The notes under the pieces were generated by a model that saw nothing but the letters and a program-made list of their open reading frames with translations, was not told the origin of the DNA and ran no database searches. From NCBI GenBank assembly GCA_012295225.1, contig WMKK01000002.1, positions 671,949 through 735,948 on the forward strand: DNA of 64,000 bases. The letters are read 5' to 3'. Positions 36,010-45,640 of this stretch are shown here, one piece after another. This stretch comes from Ostreococcus mediterraneus (Eukaryota > Chlorophyta > Mamiellophyceae > Mamiellales > Bathycoccaceae). The stretch's first letter is position 1; every line of letters begins with the position of its first letter. Position numbers and translations under genes: made by a program.

Positions 36010-37053
36010 ATGGGTGCGGACGATGCGTTCGCGCGCACGATGATTGTGTCATCCAGTGTGAAGGATTCGCAAATCGGTATAGCTCTCGCGGTGTCGAGCG
36101 CGCTCGCCATCGGTACGTCGTTCATCGTGAAGAAGAAAGGGTTGCAGGCCGCTGCGGCGAATTTGGGGAGCGTGCGTGCGTCTGCGGGTGGGTACGGGTA
36201 CCTGAGCGAACCGCTGTGGTGGATTGGCGTGGCAGCCATGGCGAGCGGCGAGGTGTGTAATTTTGCCGCGTACGCGTACGCGCCGGCGACGATAGTGACG
36301 CCGTTAGGGGCGTTGTCGATTATCATATCTGCGGTGCTGGCGCATTACATATTACGCGAACGCTTGACGATGAGTGGATGGGTCGGGTGCGCGCTGTGCG
36401 TCGCCGGGAGCGTGGAAATCGTGCTCCACGCGCCAGAAGAAGCTCCCGCGGTTGGTGTTCAAGCGCTCGCGGCGCTGGCGATGAAGCCATTGTTTGTGCT
36501 GTACTCGTTAGTCGCCATCGGGAGCGCGACGTGGCTGGCGATTGAGGTTGCACCGAAACACGGGAACACGTACTTGCTGGTGCCGATTATGATTTGTTCG
36601 TTGATGGGTTCGTTATCCGTGGTGTCGTGTAAAACACTAGGCTTGGCGCTGAAGATGACATTTCATGGAAATAATCAGTTGTTCTACGTCGAAACATGGG
36701 TGTGCGTGTTGTGTGTAGTGATTTGCGTGATGACGCAGATGAATTATTTAAACAAGGCGCTCGACCGGTTCAACACGGCAATCGTGACGCCCGTGTACTA
36801 CGTGTGCTTTACGACGCTCACGCTCACAGCGAGCAGCGTCATGTATGAAGATTACATGCGACAAAGTACGCGCGATGTGATTGCGTCGTTCGCGGGATTT
36901 GTGACCATCCTGTGCGGGGTATACGTGCTTACAACGTCAAAGGATGGACCAGATGTAGCAAAGCAACTCAAGCGCGCCGGGACGACGCCGCGACGCGAGT
37001 CGGACGAAGAACTCGCTAACGTCGCCTCGCCCGGACGTGAGCGGGACGAGTGA
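36010..37053 (+). CDS. NIPA-type magnesium transporter
   Basis: Predicted protein of 347 aa with about nine membrane spans. Family landmarks: IGIALAVSSALAIGTSFIVK, KKGL, WWIGVAAMASGEVCNFAAYA, ATIVTPLGALSIIISAVLAH and YLNKALDRFNTAIVTPVYYV. NIPA proteins carry Mg2+ at plasma or endosomal membranes. The C-terminal 35 residues are hydrophilic and acidic. ATG 36010 (MGADDAFARTM) is preferred over an upstream in-frame codon at 35947. Confidence 0.93.
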   Translation: MGADDAFARTMIVSSSVKDSQIGIALAVSSALAIGTSFIVKKKGLQAAAANLGSVRASAGGYGYLSEPLWWIGVAAMASGEVCNFAAYAYAPATIVTPLGALSIIISAVLAHYILRERLTMSGWVGCALCVAGSVEIVLHAPEEAPAVGVQALAALAMKPLFVLYSLVAIGSATWLAIEVAPKHGNTYLLVPIMICSLMGSLSVVSCKTLGLALKMTFHGNNQLFYVETWVCVLCVVICVMTQMNYLNKALDRFNTAIVTPVYYVCFTTLTLTASSVMYEDYMRQSTRDVIASFAGFVTILCGVYVLTTSKDGPDVAKQLKRAGTTPRRESDEELANVASPGRERDE

Positions 37054-37158
37054 TGACGATAGTATTAGATGTACAACGATAGCACGCGCGTAGTAGGCAT
37101 AGAAGATAAAAATACAGTCAAATCTGTCGTTGACACGGAGCTACACAAAATGTCCTTT

Positions 37159-37773
37159 TTAGCGGTACAGCACTTGCGCGTCGTCGAGTGCGATGTGTTT
37201 GAAACAATGACTCGTCAACGCCATCGGACAACGCTCGCACTCTTCCACGGCACACACGCGCGCGTACCCCGCGCGCTCTCGCGCGTCGTTGACCGCCGCG
37301 CCCGCGTCTCGAGAGCCGTCGTGCCCGTGTTTCAGCGCGAATCGCCGATGCTTCGCGCGCAGCTCCTCCAACAACCTCCAATACTGATCTCTATACAACG
37401 CCCGAAGCTCGCGCGCGCGCTTCAACCGACGCTCAACAACGTGTCGCTGCGTTAGCGCGCCCTCGTCGCCCTCATCGCCGTCGCCATTCGTCGTCGCGGT
37501 CGCGTTCTCCTCGTCGCGCGCTTCAATCTTCACCGACGCGTTTGCCTCAGCCGCGTCGCCGACGCCGTCAACCCCGCACCCGCCGAGCTCGGTGTCGTCG
37601 TCCGAATCCAACCCTAATACTCGCGTCATCACCTCGCGCGCGCGCGCGAACGACGCGCCCTCATCGACGCGCGCCGTCGAAGCGTGTGGTTTTTGCTCCG
37701 CCGCCTGCGCGCCATCATCCATCGTCATCGCCTCGCCGTCGCCGCGGTTCACCGCCGCGTCGTCCTCTGTCAT
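37159..37773 (-). CDS. C3HC3H-type zinc-finger protein (KANSL2/INO80D-like domain), short
   Basis: Predicted protein of 204 aa from ATG 37773 (MTEDDAAVNRGDGEAMT). An acidic disordered N-terminal half precedes a helical stretch (RRLKRARELRALYRDQYWRL) and a terminal zinc module CAVEECERCPMALTSHCFKH, like the first half of the potential DNA-binding domain of KANSL2 and INO80D. Relatives usually have a second Cys/His cluster after this; here the frame ends 9 residues later (DAQVLYR). No second exon is apparent before the neighbouring stop at 37053. It is divergent from the protease gene. Confidence 0.65.
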   Translation of the reverse strand: MTEDDAAVNRGDGEAMTMDDGAQAAEQKPHASTARVDEGASFARAREVMTRVLGLDSDDDTELGGCGVDGVGDAAEANASVKIEARDEENATATTNGDGDEGDEGALTQRHVVERRLKRARELRALYRDQYWRLLEELRAKHRRFALKHGHDGSRDAGAAVNDARERAGYARVCAVEECERCPMALTSHCFKHIALDDAQVLYR

Positions 37774-37798
37774 ACCGCGCGTCGTGTCGTCGTCTTCG

Positions 37799-37800
<2 letters not shown>

Positions 37801-37830
<30 letters not shown>
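37801..37830. repeat. (GTC)10 trinucleotide repeat in a divergent promoter
   Basis: Ten perfect GTC units lie between the start codons at 37773 (minus) and 37844 (plus). It is open in frame on both strands but probably untranslated. Confidence 0.9.
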
Positions 37831-37832
<2 letters not shown>

Positions 37833-37843
37833 GCCGAGTCGCG

Positions 37844-39580
37844 ATGCGCGTCACGTCGCGGTCGCGTCGTAATCTGTCGTCACTGTCCGGCGCTCGCTCG
37901 CCCTCGATGCTCGCCACGCGCGCGCATCGCGCGCCTCTGCCGGTGCGCCGCGCGCGACGCGACGCATGGAATCGCCCGCGCGTCGTGCGCGCGCGCGCCA
38001 CGGCGGAGGCGCGCGCGGCGTCGTCGTGGACGTCGCTGGATGTCGCGCTCGAGCGCGCGAGAGAGGCGGCGCAGCGCGCCGAGTCGGGCGCGCTGTGGGG
38101 CACGGGCACGCACCTCGGCTTGCCCGCGAATTGGTACGTGCGCTATCGCGATGAGGCGTTCGTGGAGGAGACGATGAACGCCGAGCTGTGCTACGTGAGC
38201 GGGCGTGCGAGGGGCACGAAAGGAGAGTGTTGGGAGGAGGATTTTAGCGGGTACGCGCAACGTTTGGAGCTGGATGACGCGGAGGCGTTGACGCTGAGCG
38301 CTTGGACGCGCACGGGGTATTGGTGCGAACACGCATGCGTGGAGGAGTATTTAGATTTGGAGTTTCTGGGCGAGAATGCGGGAGGGGTGGAGTTGAAGAT
38401 GAAGTTGAAGCGGGGACGGGTGACGGCTACGTTGACGTTGGACGCGCAGACGTCGTTGCCGGCGAAGCTCGCGGTGGCGGTGTGCGGAGACGAGGACGTA
38501 TGGGTATTTGATGATTGGCGTCGAGATGCCGCCGGGGCGGCGTACGCGGCGAAGACGCAATTATTTGGCACGAATGGAGGGGTGCAGGAATTTTACGTCA
38601 CGGGCGTCGCGAGCGGGCGGAGTAAAGAGGGGTGGGGAATTTTCGACAAACCGAATAAAAAACCGCGTACGGTGACGGTGGACACGACCGTGAGTCCTGA
38701 AGTTCCCACCGTGCGCGCGTCTTCGTCGCACGTGCTGGTGGAGCCGATAATTAATGGTAAAAATGTGGGGCCGTTTATTTTAGACACGGGAGCGAGCGGG
38801 CTCGTCGTCACTCCTCGCGCGGCGCAGCGCTTAGGTTTGCGAGCGTTCGGTGAAGTGCACGTATCTGGAGTGTCCGGACGTGTGCCTTGCCAGTTCAGAC
38901 GCGGGGATGATTTAAAGCTTGGGCCGCTCACGTTACAACGCCCAGTATTCATGGAAATGGGATTGGATGGCATCGTGTCAGGCACGAGAAAGCCCATCGC
39001 TGGTATAATCGGTTTCGATGCGTTCAAGAATGCAATTCTGAGCGTCTCTGAAGGAGGAACATGTGTAGATTTATATGCTGCAGATCAAGTCGATAATATT
39101 GACGAAAATTGGGCGTGGCAGGAATTACGTTTGGTGTCCAACGTTCCGCACATTAGCGCAACGTTTTCTGGCGCAAACATAGAACATCAAACCAAGCCCA
39201 ATATTTTCATGATTGATAGTGGTGCCGGTGGTGCTGATGTGATTTTCCACTCTAAAGCTGTCGAAGAATTGGGCTTGACGCAATTACTAGGACCAGAAGG
39301 TAATCGTGTGTCGAGCCGCGTGCGAGGCGTAAGCGGCGCAAATGGCGAAAGCGCCGGCGCTACAATGACGTATCGAACGTCCATGGATTGGCTTGAACTC
39401 GTAAGTGCAGGAGCGGATGGCGCAAACGTGCGATTCGAAAATGTGGACACGTTATTAGCGTCAGGACCGGGTTTTAGCCTGTCCGAGCACAGTTGCGGGA
39501 TGATTTGTGCGAGATTACTGGGAACGCAGCGCATCGTATACGACGTCCCGCGCAGGAGAATAGCTTTTGTCGCAAAGTGA
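37844..39580 (+). CDS. Plastid-targeted aspartyl protease with two DTG/DSG motifs
   Basis: Predicted protein of 578 aa from ATG 37844; ATG 37907 (MLATRAHRAPLPVRRARR) gives an equally good transit peptide. Residues about 70-290 form an N-terminal domain I do not recognise. Then come two retropepsin-like lobes: FILDTGASGLVVTPRAA (about residue 315), with GIIGFDAF downstream, and FMIDSGAGGADVIF (about residue 455). Two catalytic motifs in one chain would allow an intramolecular dimer, as in pepsin, but the 140-residue spacing is shorter than in pepsins. The gene is cellular; the surrounding sequence shows no sign of a mobile element. Confidence 0.78.
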   Translation: MRVTSRSRRNLSSLSGARSPSMLATRAHRAPLPVRRARRDAWNRPRVVRARATAEARAASSWTSLDVALERAREAAQRAESGALWGTGTHLGLPANWYVRYRDEAFVEETMNAELCYVSGRARGTKGECWEEDFSGYAQRLELDDAEALTLSAWTRTGYWCEHACVEEYLDLEFLGENAGGVELKMKLKRGRVTATLTLDAQTSLPAKLAVAVCGDEDVWVFDDWRRDAAGAAYAAKTQLFGTNGGVQEFYVTGVASGRSKEGWGIFDKPNKKPRTVTVDTTVSPEVPTVRASSSHVLVEPIINGKNVGPFILDTGASGLVVTPRAAQRLGLRAFGEVHVSGVSGRVPCQFRRGDDLKLGPLTLQRPVFMEMGLDGIVSGTRKPIAGIIGFDAFKNAILSVSEGGTCVDLYAADQVDNIDENWAWQELRLVSNVPHISATFSGANIEHQTKPNIFMIDSGAGGADVIFHSKAVEELGLTQLLGPEGNRVSSRVRGVSGANGESAGATMTYRTSMDWLELVSAGADGANVRFENVDTLLASGPGFSLSEHSCGMICARLLGTQRIVYDVPRRRIAFVAK

Positions 39581-39640
39581 AAGAATCGTTGTGTGTTTTA
39601 TTATACCAGTACCGGTAATAGCATTTACTAACACTAATTA

Positions 39641-40960
39641 TTATACTTCCGGCACTTGCGGGAGCATCATAATCTGATCTACCGCTTCGCGCGGGGCCAT
39701 CTGCTCGTCCAATATGGAAGCGACTGCAGTGAGCACCGGGAGGCTGACGCGGTGTTTTCGAGCGAGTCTCACGACCGCCGTCGCCGTTGCTACGCCTTCC
39801 GCAACCTGATTCATCGAGCCGAGAATTTCTTCTAAAGACTCACCTGCCCCTAAGCGTACACCTACTGTGCGATTACGGCTCAAGTTGACAAAGCACGTCA
39901 ACATAATGTCCCCGGTGCCACTCACGCCGGCGAGCGTTTCGGACCGCGCACCCATTTTTCCCGCGAGCCAACGAATCTCGGCCACACCCTGCGCCACGAG
40001 CGCCGCCATGGCGTTGTTTCCTAACTCGAGTCCTTCAACGATGCCTGCGGCGATCGCCAACACGTTCTTCATCGCCCCGGAAAGCTCCACACCAGTGACA
40101 TCCGTGCTCGTGTTTACCCTCAAACATGAAGACCCGAAGAGCTGCTGCACGCGAATGGCCAATTTTTCATCCTCACTCGCGGCGACGATAGATGTTGGTA
40201 AGCCTTGCATGAGCTCCACGGCAAACGTAGGGCCAGATAAAACCGCCAATGGTTGGTTTCGTCCGAGACCTGCCGGAATGACCTCGCTCATCATCTGACA
40301 CGTCCCGACTTCTAAACCTTTGCTGAGGCAAAGCAGCGGCGTCGCAGGATCGATGAAATCCTTTACACCGTTCAAAAATATGCGCGATTGCTGCACCGGG
40401 ACGGCATGAATAATATAATCACATCCTACCAATGCTTCTTTGGCATCCGTCGTGGCGCGAATATTAACCGGCAACTCATACGTGGGCAAATACTTTTTGT
40501 TTCTGTGCGTCTCGTTCAACGCCTGCGCGTCGTCTGGATTACGCATCAGAATCACCACATCCAAGTCGCTCTTGTTGCGCGCTAGTAATGTCCCCATAGC
40601 TGTGCCGAATGACCCACCACCCATGATCGCCACCTTCTTCGTGCTCGCCAGCACGCTCTCGTCCGTCGAGTTCGACGCCACAAACGATTTCCAACGCATA
40701 ATCTTATCCCAAGCTTCAACGATCGATTCGCGATCTTCCTCAGTCATACCTTCCCGAAACGTTTCATACGCACACGCGTTTGCGATGACACATCGTCCGC
40801 GCGCACTCATCGCGTGCGCGCGCGCCGCGCCGCCATCCATTCGTCCTTCGCGCATCCCTGGTGTGCCATGCAGGCGCACATTACTCGACCTTTTTGCATG
40901 CACGCGCGCGCTCGCCGGCGACGAAATACGTACACACTGACTCAAACCACTCGTCAACAT
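39641..40960 (-). CDS. NAD-dependent glycerol-3-phosphate dehydrogenase (GpsA type), probably plastid
   Basis: Predicted protein of 439 aa; the core is about 340 aa, so there is an N-terminal extension of about 100 residues with a presequence-like Arg/Ser-rich part. Motifs: VAIMGGGSFGTAMGTLLARN (Rossmann), IIHAVPVQQ, LCLSKGLE, VLSGPTFAVEL, ELSGAMKNVLAIAAGI with the catalytic Lys, and GTGDIMLTC. The enzyme reduces dihydroxyacetone phosphate to glycerol-3-phosphate for glycerolipid synthesis. There is no HAD-phosphatase domain, unlike some algal bifunctional GPDHs. It is divergent from the starch branching enzyme, with 133 bp between starts. Confidence 0.93.
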   Translation of the reverse strand: MLTSGLSQCVRISSPASARVHAKRSSNVRLHGTPGMREGRMDGGAARAHAMSARGRCVIANACAYETFREGMTEEDRESIVEAWDKIMRWKSFVASNSTDESVLASTKKVAIMGGGSFGTAMGTLLARNKSDLDVVILMRNPDDAQALNETHRNKKYLPTYELPVNIRATTDAKEALVGCDYIIHAVPVQQSRIFLNGVKDFIDPATPLLCLSKGLEVGTCQMMSEVIPAGLGRNQPLAVLSGPTFAVELMQGLPTSIVAASEDEKLAIRVQQLFGSSCLRVNTSTDVTGVELSGAMKNVLAIAAGIVEGLELGNNAMAALVAQGVAEIRWLAGKMGARSETLAGVSGTGDIMLTCFVNLSRNRTVGVRLGAGESLEEILGSMNQVAEGVATATAVVRLARKHRVSLPVLTAVASILDEQMAPREAVDQIMMLPQVPEV

Positions 40961-41093
40961 CGCGTGAAGCTCGTGCGCGGGCGGATGCGTGAGGTCGACG
41001 GGGACCGGTCGGTCGCTTCAAATGCGCGAGGCGTCGAGTGCGGTGGTCGCTTTCCGCATTGTCGCGCACGGCTAGGACGCAAAAGCGAGATAT

Positions 41094-43400
41094 ATGCGTG
41101 CCGTTCGGGCGCATACGACGCCGCGGGCACTATCGCGCGCGAAAACGACGAGTACGTCTCGTAGACGGGCTGTCGCGCGCGGTGGATTACGGATGAAGCC
41201 CGCGCCAGGTTGGCAACAAGATTTGAACGCGCGAGCGAGCGAACGCGGCGCAGCACCGACGCGAGCAATCTCGGATGAATCCGTCGTCGACGCGGATGGC
41301 GTCGTGATTGATGGCACGCAAGCTATCGCCAAAGATGCGTTGCTCGAGCCTCATCGCGAGCATTTGAAGTACCGATATGAAACGTTTGAGAAACGTAAGG
41401 CTGCGATTGCCTCGGCGGAGTCGTCGGTGGAGAAGTTCGCGCTCGGGTACGAAAAGTACGGATTCACGGTAGACAAGGCGACAGGCGATGTGACGTACCG
41501 TGAGTGGGCGCCCGCGGCGGCACATTTGGCGCTGATTGGTGACTTCAATGGCTGGAACGCTGGCGCGACACCGATGACAAAGTCTGAGTTTGGCACGTGG
41601 GAGGTAACATTGCCGAAAGGTACGATTGCACACGGCTCTCGCGTGAAAGTGCGCGTGTACGCGGGTGACAGAGGTGAATTCGATCGCATCCCAGCCTGGT
41701 GCCGCCGAGCGACTGTCGAACCGGGCGTCATGGGTGCTGGTTACGACGGAGTCTTCTGGGCACCCGAGGAAAAGTACGAGTTTAAGCACCCATCTCCTCC
41801 GAAGCCCTCGGCGTCGCGAATCTACGAAGCGCATGTCGGTATGAGCTCGAACGACCCCAAAGTTTCCACCTATCGCGAATTCGCGGATGACATTTTGCCG
41901 AGAATCGCGATTGGTGGGTACAATACGGTGCAGTTGATGGCGGTCATGGAGCACGCGTACTACGGTTCATTTGGTTACCACGTCACCAACCCGTTTGCGG
42001 TGTCTTCTAGAAGCGGTACGCCCGAAGATTTGAAATACTTGGTCGATAAGGCGCACGGGCTCGGCGTTCGCGTGTTGTTGGATATCGTGCACTCGCACGC
42101 GTCGAGCAACGTGAACGACGGGATTGCTGGTTTCGACTTTGGCCAAGGTGCGGAAGATTCGTACTTTGGTGCGGGCGCCGATGGTTACCACTGGTTGTGG
42201 GACTCGCGATTGTACAAATATGACAACTGGGAAGTGATGCGCTACTTGCTTTCCAACTTGCGCTACTGGGTGGAGGAGTACAAATTTGATGGCTTTCGCT
42301 TCGATGGCGTGACATCTATGTTGTACCACCACCACGGCTTGCAAATGGACTTTACTGGTGACTACGCCCAATACTTCTCCATGGCAACGAATGTTGACGC
42401 CGTTGTGTATTTGATGCTCGCGAACGATATGTTACACACACTGTACCCTGAAATTGAAGTCATCGCGGAAGACGTGAGCGGCATGCCTACGTTGTGCTTA
42501 CCCGTTAGCGAGGGTGGTGTCGGCTTCGATGCTCGCCTGGCGATGTCAATTCCCGACTTTTGGGTCAAGTACCTCAAGGAACGTCCCGACGAGCATTGGA
42601 GCATGTCCGAGATGGTGAGCACTTTGTGCAACCGCCGATACACTGAAAAGGCTATCGCCTACGTCGAATCGCACGATCAATCCATTGTTGGCGACAAGAC
42701 CACCGCGTTCTGGTTAATGGATGCTGAAATGTACACTGGTATGTCCACATTGAACGAACCGTCGTTCGTCATTGAGAGGGGTATCGCTTTGCACAAGATG
42801 ATGCGTCTTCTCACCGCATCGCTCGGCGGCGAAGGCTATTTGACATTCATGGGTAACGAGTTTGGTCACCCAGAATGGGTCGACTTTCCTCGTGAGGGTA
42901 ACAACTGGAGTCATGATTACTGCCGTCGCCGCTGGGACTTGGCTGATGCGGACCATCTTCGCTACCAATTCTTGTTGGCGTTCGACAAGGCTATGCTCGC
43001 GCTCGATGAAACTCACCAGTACATGAGCGCCGCGCACCAGCACGTGAGCTCCGCCGACGACGCCCGCAAGCTCCTCGTCTTCGAGCGCGGTCCATTGGTA
43101 TTCGTCTTCAACTTTCACACAAACGAAACCTACGAAGGCCTTGAAATCGGCGTCGGTGAGCCTGGAAAGTACCAATTAGTCCTCGATACGGATGCCGGCG
43201 AATTCGGAGGCGCGTCTCGATGTGGCTTTGGCGTCGACCATTTCACCACCCCCGACGGCCCGCCGTCCTGGGTTGGGCCGTGGGAACAAACGCCACGTCC
43301 GTGTAAAATGTTCGTCCTATCTCCCGCCCGTTCAGCGCAGGTCTACCGTCGTGTGGATGCTGCTGAAGTCGCAACCGAAGTCGCGACTGAAGTCGCATAG
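41094..43400 (+). CDS. SBE: Starch branching enzyme (GH13), plastid
   Basis: Predicted protein of 768 aa. Residues 1-35 are Arg/Ala/Thr-rich (MRAVRAHTTPRALSRAKTT), a transit peptide. A CBM48 follows (YREWAPAAAHLALIGDFNGW). The GH13 barrel carries all active-site regions: LLDIVHSHAS, DGFRFDGVTSMLYHHHG (nucleophile Asp), EVIAEDVSGMP (acid/base Glu) and YVESHDQSIVGDKT. It makes alpha-1,6 branches in starch. The C-terminus ends in a VATEVATEVA repeat not usual in the family. The glucan water dikinase lies 7 kb downstream on the other strand. Confidence 0.96.
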   Translation: MRAVRAHTTPRALSRAKTTSTSRRRAVARGGLRMKPAPGWQQDLNARASERGAAPTRAISDESVVDADGVVIDGTQAIAKDALLEPHREHLKYRYETFEKRKAAIASAESSVEKFALGYEKYGFTVDKATGDVTYREWAPAAAHLALIGDFNGWNAGATPMTKSEFGTWEVTLPKGTIAHGSRVKVRVYAGDRGEFDRIPAWCRRATVEPGVMGAGYDGVFWAPEEKYEFKHPSPPKPSASRIYEAHVGMSSNDPKVSTYREFADDILPRIAIGGYNTVQLMAVMEHAYYGSFGYHVTNPFAVSSRSGTPEDLKYLVDKAHGLGVRVLLDIVHSHASSNVNDGIAGFDFGQGAEDSYFGAGADGYHWLWDSRLYKYDNWEVMRYLLSNLRYWVEEYKFDGFRFDGVTSMLYHHHGLQMDFTGDYAQYFSMATNVDAVVYLMLANDMLHTLYPEIEVIAEDVSGMPTLCLPVSEGGVGFDARLAMSIPDFWVKYLKERPDEHWSMSEMVSTLCNRRYTEKAIAYVESHDQSIVGDKTTAFWLMDAEMYTGMSTLNEPSFVIERGIALHKMMRLLTASLGGEGYLTFMGNEFGHPEWVDFPREGNNWSHDYCRRRWDLADADHLRYQFLLAFDKAMLALDETHQYMSAAHQHVSSADDARKLLVFERGPLVFVFNFHTNETYEGLEIGVGEPGKYQLVLDTDAGEFGGASRCGFGVDHFTTPDGPPSWVGPWEQTPRPCKMFVLSPARSAQVYRRVDAAEVATEVATEVA

Positions 43401-43507
43401 ACGTGCAACACAAATCTCCACATACCCTATCTTCGCCAGCTCATGCCTCACTCGTCGCCGCGCGGTCGCGCACACGCGCGCGCACGAAAACCACGCGTTC
43501 GCACATC

Positions 43508-45544
43508 ATGCGCCCATCATTCGCGCTCCTCGTCGTCCTGAGCGCGGTGCTCGTCGCCTCGAGCGCGCCCTCGGCGCTCGCCGAGACGGCGCCCGAGAGA
43601 CGCCTGCCCGAGACCACCTTGCGCGCGCTCGCGTCTGGTGACGCCGACGACATCGTTCGCGCGGCGTTCATCGGCGTCGACGCGCCTGGTGCAATCGTCG
43701 TGCGCGATGTATCGGCGACGTACGCCGCGGCGCGCAGGCGTGGGTTGCGAGCGTTGGCGAATTGCGCCTCGAGCGCGAGCTCGAGCGCTTCGACGTCGGC
43801 GTTTGCGCGCTCCTCTGCGTGGTCTGTCGAGCACGATGGCGCCACGCGGGCAACTATAGCTGCGAAAACGTCAGAGAGATTGCAGTTTTCGATCGATTCG
43901 GAGTGCGGCGATGGCGGGGCGGTGCGTGGAGACTTGGAAATCATGCGCGACGGGGCGGACGTCGTCGGGCGCGCGACGTTGCGTAGGTTGGATGCGGCGT
44001 TTCATAACGCCACGCGAGGGTTTTATGAACACAGCGCGGCGTCAGATGCGAGTTTAGATCATTTTCACGCCTATAGCGTCGCTGGGACGAATTCACGCGC
44101 GCACGAGGAGGTTGCGGTCGCGAAGGAGGACGCTCACGGAAAACACGCGCACACCGACGTTGGTGTCGCCATCATCATGACCCCGGCGTTGCTCGCAGGT
44201 GAAGAGCCAGGTGCGCGAGGCTCTCGCGGGTTGTTTATTGGTGATATCGAACCGGATGTGCCGGATGACGGCTTGATTGTAATGTTGGGAGAGGCTGCGC
44301 GCGCTTGGGCGCCTGGTTTGAGCGAAGAAATGCGCGCTTTATTGAAGGTACCAACGCACGCGATGAAGCTCGTGGGCGAACGCGCATGGTTTGGACGCAT
44401 GGTTCTTCCTGAGTCGTCTACGACGCACCCGATGCGCGAACATGCGGGATTGACGTTTGGGACGTGGCACGACGGCGCCATCCACGCGGCGATTCGTTCG
44501 CGCGAGAACAAAAGGGATGATGATGACGACAAGTGGGCGTCCGCGGCGTGTGCTGCGCCGAAAATCTCGGGCCACACATTTGACTCCTCGCCCGCATCGT
44601 CCAAAAGACGAAGAATTTTAGCGGATGACAACTCTTGCGACGCGGGGTACATTTATTGCTGGTTGTCGTGTCTCGAAGCCCCGAGCGAATGCTCGTCGAC
44701 CGCGCAGTGCATCGACCAAACCAGCGGTGCGGAGTGGACCGGCGATGACGATGGGCACTGCTCAGCGTGCGCTGCGACATGTCCAGCGACGTCGTCGACG
44801 ACGCGAACGGGATACTGCAACACGGATATCCCGCCGACGACGATGTTTATGGATGGATTCTCCCTGAACGGCGGTGGATCAAATGCCCCGTGCGTGGCTT
44901 TGCTGTTCAAATCGTGGTCGCTGCACACTCCCGCACTCATGGCGCTCGGATTTTTGGCCACATTCATCATGGGTGCGAGCATCGAAGCCTTGGCGTCGCT
45001 TCGTCGTAAACTCCAGTCTCCTGGATTTTGCAACTGCCACAATATCGCACCGCCGAAATCGCGCGCGTACTGCGTGGCGCTGTATTCTATGCAAGTTACA
45101 ATCGGGTATTTGCTCATGCTCGTCAGCATGACGTACCATTTTGTGTTGTTCTCTGCCGTCATCTTAGGTTTAGTGTTTGGCCACGTCGCATTTGGCGCCG
45201 CGGCGCCAGTGACGGCGACCACCACCGCGTGCTGCGCGTTCGCCAGTCCCAGCGACAAGCAAGACTGTGCCGGGTGCGCCCCCGATGCCAACGGCGCTCG
45301 CGCCTCGTGCTGCGCCACTGGCGCACCACCATCGCCTTCCCGAGACGACGTCGACGTCTCCGGCCTCGCGCCGTGCTGCGCCGCTCGCGTCCTCGCCGAA
45401 CGCGCCCCTTCCTCCTCCGACGCCTCCGACGCCTCCGACCCGAGCGCACGAAGTTCCCCAACCGGCGGCAGCCAATCAAGCGCGGGCGGTGACCTCGAAA
45501 AACCCCTCTACGACGTCGAACGCGCCGTTCGAGCCCGCCGCTAG
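43508..45544 (+). CDS. Ctr-type copper transporter with large N-terminal ectodomain and Cys-rich tail
   Basis: Predicted protein of 678 aa. A clear signal peptide starts at ATG 43508 (MRPSFALLVVLSAVLVASSA). An ectodomain of about 440 residues follows, with His-rich HGKHAHTD and a Cys-rich section before the membrane. The Ctr domain lies at about 480-600: MFMDGFS, then CVALLFKSWSLHTPALMALG (TM1), TIGYLLMLVSMTYHFVLF with the MxxxM motif (TM2), and GLVFGHVAFG with GxxxG (TM3). The cytosolic tail has CC, CAGC, CC and CC clusters. Ctr proteins import Cu(I) as trimers. TGTAA lies at 45642-45646. Confidence 0.85.
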   Translation: MRPSFALLVVLSAVLVASSAPSALAETAPERRLPETTLRALASGDADDIVRAAFIGVDAPGAIVVRDVSATYAAARRRGLRALANCASSASSSASTSAFARSSAWSVEHDGATRATIAAKTSERLQFSIDSECGDGGAVRGDLEIMRDGADVVGRATLRRLDAAFHNATRGFYEHSAASDASLDHFHAYSVAGTNSRAHEEVAVAKEDAHGKHAHTDVGVAIIMTPALLAGEEPGARGSRGLFIGDIEPDVPDDGLIVMLGEAARAWAPGLSEEMRALLKVPTHAMKLVGERAWFGRMVLPESSTTHPMREHAGLTFGTWHDGAIHAAIRSRENKRDDDDDKWASAACAAPKISGHTFDSSPASSKRRRILADDNSCDAGYIYCWLSCLEAPSECSSTAQCIDQTSGAEWTGDDDGHCSACAATCPATSSTTRTGYCNTDIPPTTMFMDGFSLNGGGSNAPCVALLFKSWSLHTPALMALGFLATFIMGASIEALASLRRKLQSPGFCNCHNIAPPKSRAYCVALYSMQVTIGYLLMLVSMTYHFVLFSAVILGLVFGHVAFGAAAPVTATTTACCAFASPSDKQDCAGCAPDANGARASCCATGAPPSPSRDDVDVSGLAPCCAARVLAERAPSSSDASDASDPSARSSPTGGSQSSAGGDLEKPLYDVERAVRARR

Positions 45545-45640
45545 AAACCGCCTCTCGTCGGCGCGCTTTGGCTACAAAACCTACACACCAACCATCCATC
45601 GTGTAGTCACCCCTGCCTGTCGCGACCGGCGGCGCGGACA

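Noticed and set aside
38785-39230. Aspartyl protease motifs as a remnant of a retroelement
   Set aside because: There is no neighbouring reverse transcriptase, integrase or terminal repeat, and the protein has a transit peptide and an intact frame.
40930-40960. Intron donor GTACGT near the start of glycerol-3-phosphate dehydrogenase
   Set aside because: No CTGAC branch motif with a suitable acceptor follows, and the open frame reads through.
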